A stretch of 64,000 nucleotides of DNA. It comes from Xanthostigma xanthostigma. Its lineage: Eukaryota; Arthropoda; Insecta; Raphidioptera; Raphidiidae. Positions 50,001 through 62,000 of this stretch are shown here, one piece after another (within the stretch, counting starts at the first letter, position 1; each line of letters opens with the position of its first letter). The notes under the pieces were generated by a model, which did not search any database, was not told the DNA's origin, and saw nothing but the letters and a program-made list of their open reading frames with translations. The DNA lies in NCBI GenBank assembly GCA_963575645.1, contig OY754464.1:9052001-9116000 (forward strand), read 5' to 3'. Made by a program: the position numbers and the translations under genes.

Positions 50001-53000
50001 TTAAGAGAGATGTCCACTTAATAGAGCTGTCCACAAGGCAATGCCGGATTTAGAGGTCTGGAGGCCTCAGGGCAACAAAGGAGTGGAGGCCCCCTGGCCT
50101 TCAATTATTTTCCAATTAAAATGGACAATTTTTTTCAGTCGATTTTTCCAATAAATAATTTATTGTGAAACCAAGTATAGATTCTTTTATTATTTAACAA
50201 ACATATAAATATAATCAAAAACAAGAATTATCTGAAATTAAATTTTAGCATTAACGAACAGAACTTTCCGAGCTGAAATCCAGTTCCCGAAGTAAATCAC
50301 TTTCAATGCTCAGGAAATTTGATTTTTTTTTTTCCAAAGTCTCTATTGTGGGTGCCCCTCTTTTGTGGTGGCCCCGGAGCTGTAGCCCCGGTTGCCCTCC
50401 CCTAAATACGGCCCTGCCACAAGGAGAGCTTTTACTGTAAAGTTTGACAGTAACTGTAGAAAATATTGATCCGGTAAGTTGTTCCCTTTTAAGTAGTAGT
50501 ACATTTATCGTTTATTTTTTAGTGATCAAACAAAATATTCTGATTTATGTAATAAGTTATCAAACGTGGCTGTCCAGCTACAAGATCCTATTCGCGTGTC
50601 ATCTATTTTGCATAAATTGGCCACGTCTGATCAGACCTCGGAAGAAGTGAAGCGCGTAGCTTGGCTAGCCCTAGGATCTTTGTTAACGCAAGTTAATAAT
50701 TTACCTGACGAACTTTCACCTTTGGTAGGTATTATTAGAAAAAATAAATATTCAAATACTGCTCTACTTTACGAGCTAGTTTGTTCCTAGAGCGCTCTCG
50801 TTAAGTAGAATTAATGTGATAGTTAAGGCCGCTGCAGGCGAGGCTAGAAACGCTGCTAACTTCCTTGCTAGATTTGCCTACTAGTTTTCTAGCGCTGGTT
50901 TTCTTGATTGCTGTTAAGTGCTCGCTTCACACGAGAATATTTTTCAAGCGTGTTTTGTGGATAGATCTGGTGCGTGCGCAGTGACAGTTCGAATAAAAAC
51001 ACAGAGCAAAACGTGTCTGTTGTCTGGCAGAATGACGTCATGTGAGCGTTTGTTCAAGTGCCCACGTGAAGATACTGCTTCCTGATTGGTTCTTGCGTCA
51101 TTTCCAGCTTCGTACCCAGCCTACCGGCTAGCAGAACTCCTAGCTCAGCGTTTCTAGCCTCGTGTGCAGCGGCCTTTAGATGATATCTTCTCGAACAAAT
51201 GAATGGTATAGTAGCACACGCGCATGCGTTTGGAATGCTGTCTTTATTAACGTTTCGTATTTGTTTATTGCAATCAATGTACTATTTTATATTTTATTAA
51301 AAAATCTGATATTTCTATTGCGGTTTAAAAAATGGTTCCGAATAAATTTTCTTACAACTGAAATATCCTATTATGTATAAAGTTCACTACTTGCTCGATA
51401 ATCTAACACTCGATAATGTCGACCTGTCAGAAACACATTAACTCTGTTCCAATATTTCTGCAAATGGTAATATTATCGTCACAGTCGTGCGCAGTAGCTA
51501 AAACGTATTCCAACCGAGATTAGAACGGCTCTAGAACTTTCCTTTAAAACCACAAAAGACTACAAAAACGAGGTACGCGCTCAAAACCGATAGTTACTCT
51601 GCATGACTGTGACGATAATATTACCGTTCGCAGAGAGGTCGGAACAAAACACTGATTGTAAAAGTTCTCCACACACAACACTTTAAAGACTCATCAACGA
51701 GACTTACAGTCTGACGCTCACCTCTCACAAAGCTTGTATCGAGAAGTTTGCATATCGATAGAAATAATTTCGTGATTATAAAAGTGGGGTTAAAAACTAA
51801 AATATCTATAGTACTAATATATAAAGCTGAAGAGTTTGTTTGTTTGTTTAAACGCGCTAATCTCAGGAACTACTGGTTCAAATTGAAAAAAAAATTTTTG
51901 TTGGATAGCCCATTTATCGAGGAAGGTTATAGGCTATATAATGTTACGCTATGACCATTAGGAGCGGAGCTTTAATGAAAAATGTTGCAAAATGTATCTC
52001 AAAAATAAGCTTCTATTCATGTGAAATGCACTAACTAGATATACTCATATTAGAGTTGTGAGAACACAACCTCAGGTGACTCAATCGGTAGAGCATGCGA
52101 CTGTCTACATCAGGGTCGTGGGTTCGAGCCCCACCCATATTTTTATTTTATTTTTTATTTTCTACATTGCTTTCTTCTAAGGCTTACATTTAAATTTATT
52201 TTAATTTTATTTAATTAATTTAAAAAAAATTATTAGTTAAAAAAAGTTTAAATACTGCTTTTTAACGACAAAAACTTTTGAACGTTAACTCCGATCCTCA
52301 TGAAATTAGGACACAACATTTATCTCGGTAAACTAAGATGAATGTGTGTACTCATGTTCCTCCCTTCCCCATTCGTTCTTTTACACCCGGGTGAAACCGG
52401 ACGGGACCGCTAGTATATAATATTTTGGTTGTGTGTATTTTAGTTCGAAACAACTTTAGTAAATATCTTAAAAGATCCAACATCGGTGTCAACTGACTAC
52501 TTTAAGAGATATTTGAAACTATTGTACAAACACAAAAAATATTCCGTTTTAATAACGGAAGCGATCAGAATGTACGAAATGCGCACGACAGACGTATATC
52601 CGTTGGAATGGATATGCAAAGTTTTTAGCGAACAGGCGATACAAAATGACGGTTTTCAATGTTGCAACGACGTTGATATATACATAGATCGTCTTCTTGA
52701 ACTTAACTCTGAATCGACAATGGCTCTCTTATCTAAAGCCGTAATATTATTTAAGGAAGGAAAGCATATGGAGAGTAGAGAAATTGCGAATAAAGGTTGG
52801 TTAGTATCATATTATGAGCTCTGATTTTAGTTATAGACGGAGAGCTGGCTACGGAGGGATAGGGGGCACTCGGTGCAAAGCTGAAAATTTGCAGAATAAT
52901 AGGAGATAGTACAAGTAAGTAGGGAAAAAATTGCCAGAAGGCTAGGCGGAAGATAAAGAGCCGCCAGAAGGCGCTAATGTTGCGAAAAATCAGTGCACTT

Positions 53001-56000
53001 CTGGCAATTTCTATACTTATTCTGTAATTCAAAACTAGATTAAATATTATACATTATATAGTTATAAGGGCATACTGAAAATTCAAACACGATATAATAA
53101 TTACATTCGACGAATATTCAAAATTATTAATGTCATTTTGATAGAAATAAAACTTATCGTCATATATTTTCATTAATAAAATTGAATTTTCAGTATGCCC
53201 TTATAACTATATAATGTATAATATATCTTTATATTATATAAAAATTACGTGTCACATGTTTGTCCGCGATGAACTCCTAAACTACTGAACCGATTTTAAA
53301 TTTGATTTGCACACCGTGTGCAATTCGACCCAACTTGAAAGATAGGATAGCTTACATTTCAATTTATAGTCGCAATATTATTTTATTGCAAATTATTTGT
53401 CTATTCCTTGACAGTCATAATTATCTGTTGACTGGATTGAGTGAATATTCAATAGATGGCGCAACGTTTCATATAAGCTACAATTCAATAGCATAACCAC
53501 CACGTGTTGCTGAGGTTAAGGTATCGAGCACGACGGCGCAGCCGGAGTGCTCGAATATATATATATTATCGCGTTAAAATAAAAACGCTTTTCGTGGAGA
53601 TCAACTTTGCAACGGTGGAAATCTACAAATTCGAGCGAAGCCGAACCGGGCCGCTAGTATAATATATAATCTAGTTTTGAATTACAGAATAAGTATAGAA
53701 ATTGCCAGAAGTGCACTGATTTTTCGCAACATTGGCGCCTTCTGGCGGCTCTTTATCTTCCGCCTAGCCTTCTGGCAATTTTTTCCCTACTTACTTGTAC
53801 TATCTCCTATTATTCTGCAAATTTTCAGCTTTGCACCGAGTGACCCCTACCCCTCCGTAGCCAGCTCTTAGCCATTATGTGCGCGAGTGGATACGGGTGG
53901 CTTCCTGTAACCTCAAAAAATCTCGTTTTTGAAATAAAAATTCATGAGATCGATAGCGTAACGAATCATTGCAAAAAAAAGGTCTTGGGATCATACCTTG
54001 AGCTACTCCTGCGAACCACGAACATCGATTCCATGAAGTCTGTAACCAGGAGACATAGGTTCCTATGTTTCGAGACGGACCGTTTTCTGGCGCATGAGAG
54101 ATGGCGCTGTTATCACTACCTGGGAAAACTTTGATTCTTTCCACCTGTTTTCGCCGTAGTTACCAAAGTTGTTTAACTTCACAGACACTACGCACATGTA
54201 AGTCATGGACATGTATGCGTTACCCAGTAGCTAACGCCATATTGGTTTATGCGACATACAGTATGTAAACGCGTAAGGTGCACATAGGGAAATTAACATT
54301 GGGAAAAAATACTTGGATCAGAGTTAGCCATGACTGCATTAACTGTTATTTCTATTGAATTATTGTGGTAATCTTGAGGATTTCTATTTTATTTTGATTT
54401 ATTTTTAATTTACTTGGCTTTTTTAATAATAAAAAGCTCTTATAAATCATTATTTTAATTTTTTTGTACAAAAATAAAACAAAAAAACAACTCCATCTGT
54501 TTGGAAACATTTTATTCAAAAATTGTCTGACTGGTATGACGTATGCGCGTTGGTAAATCAGTGACCCAAATGTCTTTAGGTTCAACACGAATAGTCGGAG
54601 ATATTTCATCTCGCACCATATTTAAGTATTTTTGGGAATTTAGTGTCCCATTAATAAAAAAAGTCCGATTATGTTGTAATCATTTGAATATTTTCTTCGG
54701 TAGTATACACATTCATTTTGCAAAAGAATATTGTCTGTCAAATTGAAAAACAAGATTTCAAGGCTCACTCTGATCCAGTCATTTTTTCCCAATGTTAATT
54801 TCCCTATGTGCACCTTACGTGTTTACATACTGTATACCGGTCCACCGCTACGCTCGAGCTGAGTCTCCTGGTTACAGACTTCATGATTGATTCACACTGT
54901 GTGTGCGCGCAAGATAGAGAGAAAGAGTATTGCCTATTGGCGAGTTTATGTGACCGATGCGAGTTTGTTTGCGAATTTGTGCGAGTGTGTGAGTTTGTGC
55001 GTTTGTTTGTGGTTTTATTTCTGTAGTTTGCATTCTCTTAATTTGTAGTACAACTCTTTTTTAATTAATTTTCTTTGCAATTACTGAACTTTATCTTTTT
55101 CAGTGGTGCATTTAAGACCCACTTTATTGTATCCTTGGATTTTGTTGAGCGAATGCAACTTGATACTGCGTTGCTATTCGGAAGTGGAAAATTCCGCTTG
55201 TCAAGCGTTACGAATGTTGGATTCGCTGCCTCAAGGAGACGACAAGTTAAAACTAAAATTGAATCTTGTATTATCGGATGCTTATTCCAGAGATACAGAA
55301 AGCGAAAAACTCAACCAAGCCATAAATGTCTGTAGTGAAGTAAGTGCGTTCTTGTTGGTTATAAAACATCGATACAAAGTATTAGTTATTTTTTTTTTTT
55401 TGATGTTGTGTAGATTTACAAGTCGGAACCGGATAATGAAAAAGTTCTTTCGATCCTTGCGAGGTCCCATATCGCATTAGGAAACAGCAATGAAGCTGAA
55501 AAATATTTGGCAGAATTAGAAGCTAAAGATAATTCTTCTTTTACAATTCTTAAAGTACTCGCATTAAAAACGAATGGAAAATCCAGTGAAGCGATGAATT
55601 TATTGTTGTCCGTTGCTGAGACCAATTCAGCAGATATATTAATAGAAATTGGTAAATTTTATTGGGAAACGAACACTTACCAGGAAAGTTTAATGGCATT
55701 TTTAAAGGTTTGTTGACATTTTTTTTTCTAGTGTAAACTATTCAGCTGCAGATATGTACTACTGAGCATACAAACGGACAAGAGAGAGAAGACAATAAGC
55801 ACAGTATATGTATGTCTCTTTCTGGCCCATCTTGTTGTATGTTGTTGAACTAAAAGGAATAGCTACCGCAATTATCGCTATCTCTTTCTGTCATTTTGCT
55901 CAAACCAGCACTCCATATCTACAACTCATTGAGTTTGAACTTACAAATGACTGTTTTTTGACTCTTTACAGCGTTGCCATCTTCTATTTCTCGTGTCCAT

Positions 56001-59000
56001 GATCTTATAATTTGCTTCAATTTGTGGGAATTTGGACAAGGTCAAGGTTCAAATAAAACAGTGTGTTATTTATAATTCGAGATGTTTCGTCATATATTTA
56101 TAACTTTAGGCTCAAAAAACAATTAACAATTTAACGTATTATTGCATGGTGAACTGTCAATTGTTTTGAAAGCCTGAAGAAGTCGGGAATTAGATATAAC
56201 ACAGTGTTTTATTTGAACCTTGTTCAAATTTCTATGAATTCAACCAAGTTGCTACCAACTTATAAAAAAATAATATCTAGTGTTCAAAACTAATACAATT
56301 TGGAACCCAAAGGAATTGTGAGACCTCTGGTGAGAAATGCGCCGAACTGTCCTAAGGGGGTTTTTTGACAGGTAAACTATGGAGGCATAAGGTAAACATT
56401 GATTTAGAAAAGCATGATGGAGGCTAGGTTAGCCTCCATCAAGCTTTTCTAAATCAATGTTTACCTGTCAAAAACACCGCTTAGGACACTTCGGCGCATT
56501 TCTCACCAGAGGTCTCACCATTTCTTTGGGTTCCGAATATCCAAGACATATTTTTAGGTAGTTTTGACATTTTTTTAAGAATCAACATTCTGAAAAATTG
56601 TATAGTTTTTATCTTTCAGGCAGCTAAATTAGATCCAAATTGCTACGAGACTTTTGTATACTTAGGCCATTACTATTCAAAAAATGGCGATATCGAAAAA
56701 GCCAGAAGATGTTATCAAAAGGCATTCAAAATCAATCCAGATTGCACCGAAGCAGGAATCGGTCTGAGTAACATTTATCGAGAACAAAAAAATTGGGTAA
56801 ATGAAATTACACATTCGACTGAATCTCGAGAAGTTGTATTTCTGTTTCTGTAAGGACGGTAATATTTTCAGACTGCAAATCAACAACTACTGGAAAGTGT
56901 TACGGCAAGAGTCGGTGCAGGAAACAGTCGTTGTAAATGGGCGTGGCTACAAATGGGTTTGCATCACTTAGATCAAGGAAATGCTTACGAAGCTATCAAT
57001 TGTTTACAGTGGGTTATTCGGGCCGATCCTAACAACAGGTAATCAGATAGTTTCAAAATATTCAATATGGCCGCTCTATGCGAAGCGTTTGCATTCTAAA
57101 TGTATGAGCTTTTGATATTTTATTCAAAATGTTTATTTCCGAGGAAGAAAATTGTCGTTGGGGTGATAGTAATCCTTCAAAACGTAATATAGATGGCAGC
57201 ACGTATATAGCTACCTAATTATGATTTTTTTTATAAGAAAACGCACTTTTTCTCTTCTGATAGCATGCAACCACTTCTTTTTCAGTTCCAATTCCTTTGG
57301 AAATACAAAACCTTTATAATTTGAACATTAATAAACACAACACATCGACATTGTCAATAGTATATTGTGCAACTAGTGCGACAATGCCGCACGAGTTGCA
57401 CATACTATTTTTTATTACGAATTAAATTAAATTAAAATTAAAATTTTATTACGAATTAAAAAAAGAAATTAGAAGTAATAAAAATTAAAATTAAATCATT
57501 AAAAAGTTGAAAATTCAGTTAAAATTGTTAAAATTGTCAAGAATAAAAGTCCATAATCGAAAATTTTAACCTCAAATCTGCTTCAAATGACAGTTTGTTT
57601 CGTTGACATTAACACCGTTATTATTTTGTTTTTTCTCTGAATTTGCGTGCGGCAAACAATAATTTCAGTGCGACAAATAAAGTTTCCGCACGCAAATGAA
57701 AATAGCTACTTTTCAACCGTAACAGCATGCGTAAAGATACCACTTTTCCCGCATGAGTAATAAAATAATTTATTATCTATACTAATATATAAAGTTGAAG
57801 AGTTTGTTTGTTTGGTTGAACGCGCTAATCTCAGGAACTAATGGTTCGAATTTAAAATTTTTTTTGTTGGATAGCCTATTTATCGAGGAAGGCTATAGGC
57901 TATATAATATCACGCTACGACCAGTAGGAGCGGAACATCAATGAAAAATGTTGCAAAATGTAAATCAACGTCCTAAAAAAACGGTAACTCCGATCATCAT
58001 GAAATTCGGACACAACATTCATCTTGGTAAACTAATATGAATGTGCGTACTCATGTCCCTCCCCCTATTCATTCTTACGCATCCGGGTGAAACCGGGCGG
58101 GACCACTAGTTTTAAATAAACTTATATTGCACACATTACGACGAATGGTCCACAAATCGAGGTGGTTATATAGCTGGCGCCTCTAGCGGTCAAGTTTGGC
58201 AATGCCCATCCTCATTGCTTTGGCAATAAACCGTATTCTTATCTGTTTGTTAAAGTCACTGCTGGGAGAGTTTAGCCGATGCATACTTGATGCGGGGCGC
58301 TTATACGTCGGCGCTAAAATCTTATCAACGAGCGAAAGAGCTGTGTGCCGACGCCCTTTATCCCGCGTTGCAGAGCGCGCACATCAAAAGCATTCTCAGA
58401 GTTTACACGGAAGCCAGAGACGAATATATACCGATCCTCGTTAAAAATCCGACTTACGTTCCCGCCTTGAAAGGACTTGCCGAAACGCACCTTGCGATAG
58501 CGAAGCAGTACAGACAACAGCAGCTACTCGGCTGCTGTAGAGATAACGCTCAAGCTGCCGTCGATAATGCTACTCTGTAAGTTTTATTCAGTGCGTTCTC
58601 CGAAAGTGATAACAATGAATAAATTCGTGAATCCTACTAGATACAAAAAAAGTTTAAATAGTTCTTTTTCCGATAATAAATCTCGAGTTGAACAAAAAAC
58701 TATTTGAACTTTTTTTAGGATTCCGTACCTCAATTCGTTGTCCGTCTGTCTGTCAAGACCCTTTTTGTCAGGAACGCGTGGAGGTATCAAGTTGAAATTA
58801 ATATCAAATACTCAAGTCTGTAATCCCTTGGAGCTGTGGAAAAATCAAATTTCTAAGTCAACGCAATCAAAAGATACGGCCGTTTATGCCGCATTTTTTG
58901 AGTCAAATCTTTGACAGGCGACTTTCGCACCATCTCGTGTTTGATTTTTTAAAAAGTGGTTCACCCAAAACTTACAAACACATAGAAACCAGTGTTATTC

Positions 59001-62000
59001 CTAATTATAAAAAAATATTTACGCAAAATGTCAGTAAAAAAACTACATAAATGATATACATTTATAATTTCTAAATTTTTTAAATCTTATTTTTGTTAAC
59101 GAAATAACAATAATGATATTTTTCAAGTATTTAATAATGATTACCGACGTAAAATAAAATTTAATTACCCTTGACGACGTATTGCTGCAGTCCATTTTTT
59201 TCCTCCCTAATTCATAAGAAAATCCAGGAAAACGGTGGAATTGTAATTCTGGATGCTTAGTTGGTGTATCTTTACAATCAACAACACAGCACTTCCGATT
59301 TGATAGCTTTTTCCCCATTTTATTCGACAATTAATCCTTATTAAAATGCACGTATAACATATGACACTAAGGTTTTGACTGAACCAGATTTAAAAAAAAA
59401 ATCACGAGAGGGCGCAAAAGTCGCCTGTCAAAAGATACTTTCCTGGCGTATAGGGTATTTCCCGTTGCCTTAGAATCAAGAAATTTGACAAGGAGCAATG
59501 TCTTATAGCATGGAGTCTATAAATTTGAACACTTTATTCTGTATTTCATAATTTTGATAACCAAAACTTCTTACAGACCATAAAGTTTATTATATTTTTA
59601 CAGAGCTATAAAAGAACGAAGCGATTTATCGTGCTTATGGAAAATAGTAGCCGATACATTTTCTCTTGTCGCAAATCTTCCTAATAAACATTGTCACCTA
59701 ACCATACTGTCAGCTTTAGCGTCTTCTGAAACCGAAACAAAAGATGAAAAAACGACACTAGACAGAGAGCAATTGTTTATTTTATCAACCAGATGCTATT
59801 GTCGTGCGTTGAACTTATCAGACAATAGTGTATTTATTTGGCACGATATAGCCGCGAATTATTTTTCGCATTCGAAACACTCTGGTGGAGACCAATCTAA
59901 CCAACTTAAACAACGTTCGTTTGATATTACAAAACACTGTGTCACTACTAGTCCCCAACGTTGGCAACACTGGAACTTGTTGGGTGTTATTGCAATGGAA
60001 CTGAATAAGTACTCGCTGTCGCAACATGCTTTCATTAAAGCTACTAGCCTAGAGAAAAAGAATGCAGTATCGTGGACCAATTTAGGTGTTCTTTATTTAA
60101 AACTGGACAGTATGAAATTGGCAAATCAAGCATTCACCGAAGCGCAGCGGAGCGATCCTGAATATGTAAATAGCTGGATTGGACAGGTAAGCTTCAATAA
60201 AACACAGATTGCAAATAATCGGAATCAGATGTACAGTCAGTAGTCGCAAACCGTTTTGAACGAAACATGTCCGGCACCCGACACCTGAATCGACGTCCAA
60301 GCTAAACGCGTTTCCATCCTACATTAAAACAAAACACTACGCAAAGATACCGTATTTTTCGGACGATCAAATTTATAAGATGAATTTTAGAAATATATAT
60401 TTTAACTAGTGTGACCTGTGCGAATTATTCGCATTAAATAAGTATAATAATAATTATCACTTTACAAAATTATTTTTTAAATATGATTGCAGGTATTCAA
60501 TTCGTTTATAATTTTGCACACTGTTTATAACGTTCTTCTTTTTGTTGTATTACAATATGAACCTCAGATGACAGATCGAAGAAATATTTTACTAAAATTG
60601 TCATATAGAGGCGCAAGTAGCAAAAGCGTCGAGCTAAGCCGTCAGATGCATCATGCAGCATTGCTGTGACGTTGTTCAGCGTTGCTCGCTGTTTCTAAAT
60701 TAAAGCCGTCAGATGGCAGTATGCAGTATTGTGTCTGTTGTATTACAATATGAAGGTCAGATGACAGATCGAAGTGTTGACGTTGTTTCAAAATTAAAGT
60801 CGTCAGATGGCAGACGTTGTTCAGCGTTGCTGTATTTTAATTAATATACGAAAACAAAAGCAATAATAAATTTTTTAGTTGTCGATGTCAGTAGAGCAAG
60901 CAATTATCTGTAAAATGATATATAATTTATGTGGAGAAATTGTGAGGTTTTTTCTAAAAAGGGAGGCAAACTTCTTTAACCTTAGCGTATTAATATATAT
61001 GATGTTACTTTCGGATCATAATTTTTATTTATTGTTAACATAACTCGTACTAGTGATATTGAGATCTTCTTCACTATTGAAAAAAAATATTTTATTCGGA
61101 CCATAAGACATTTGAGTCCATTTTTGTATGTAAAAAGGCGCGTCTTATAGTCCAAAAAATACGGTAATTTGTGACTATCACGCGCAACGACAAAACAAAT
61201 CCTGCGCGACAAGCACGTACAGACGTGATCTATCCATTGAGCACCCAACCTTTGTTCACCATAGATATATATATTTAATAGATTGCGGATACACTAGCGC
61301 CTCCTGTACCTTTTAGAAGCCATTTTGTACGTGGAAAACGCCGTAAAAAAAGCGCGAGATTCAAAAATATTAATTATTTTATAATAAGATTTTATTGAGA
61401 CAAAATGACAAAACTCACAGTAATCAGTGATATTTCGCTCCAAAACCTATTTTTATACTGAAAAGTTTCAAAAATTACAAAATTGAGCATAAATATAATG
61501 TAAAAGCTTAGAACATTTTACATTGTCAATTTGGCATCAAGGTTGACAAGCATTGATGCCAATCTGACAATGTAAAATGTTTTAAGCTTTTATATTATAT
61601 TTATGCTGTTTTGTAACTTTTGAAACGTTTCAATATAAAAATAGGTTTTGGAGCGAAATATCTCTGTTTATTGCGAGTTTTATTGTTTTTCCATCAACAT
61701 CATATTATAGAATATTTAATCTTTTTGAATCCCGCGCGCTTTATACGGCGTTTTCCACGTACAAAATGGCTTCCATATGGCTTCTAATTGGAACCATTCC
61801 GCACAATGCTCAAGGATAGGCATCCGCTATCTATTAATATATATATATCTATGTTGTTCACGCATTATTAGTCTCGTAGTTATTAGCGATTGAAAGTTCG
61901 ACTGGCTATCACTGTAACGTTTTCCGGTTTCCCTTAACTGATACATTTGGTATTAGATAACAATTCAGTTTATCTGTACGTCAGGCAATAATAGCAGAAA

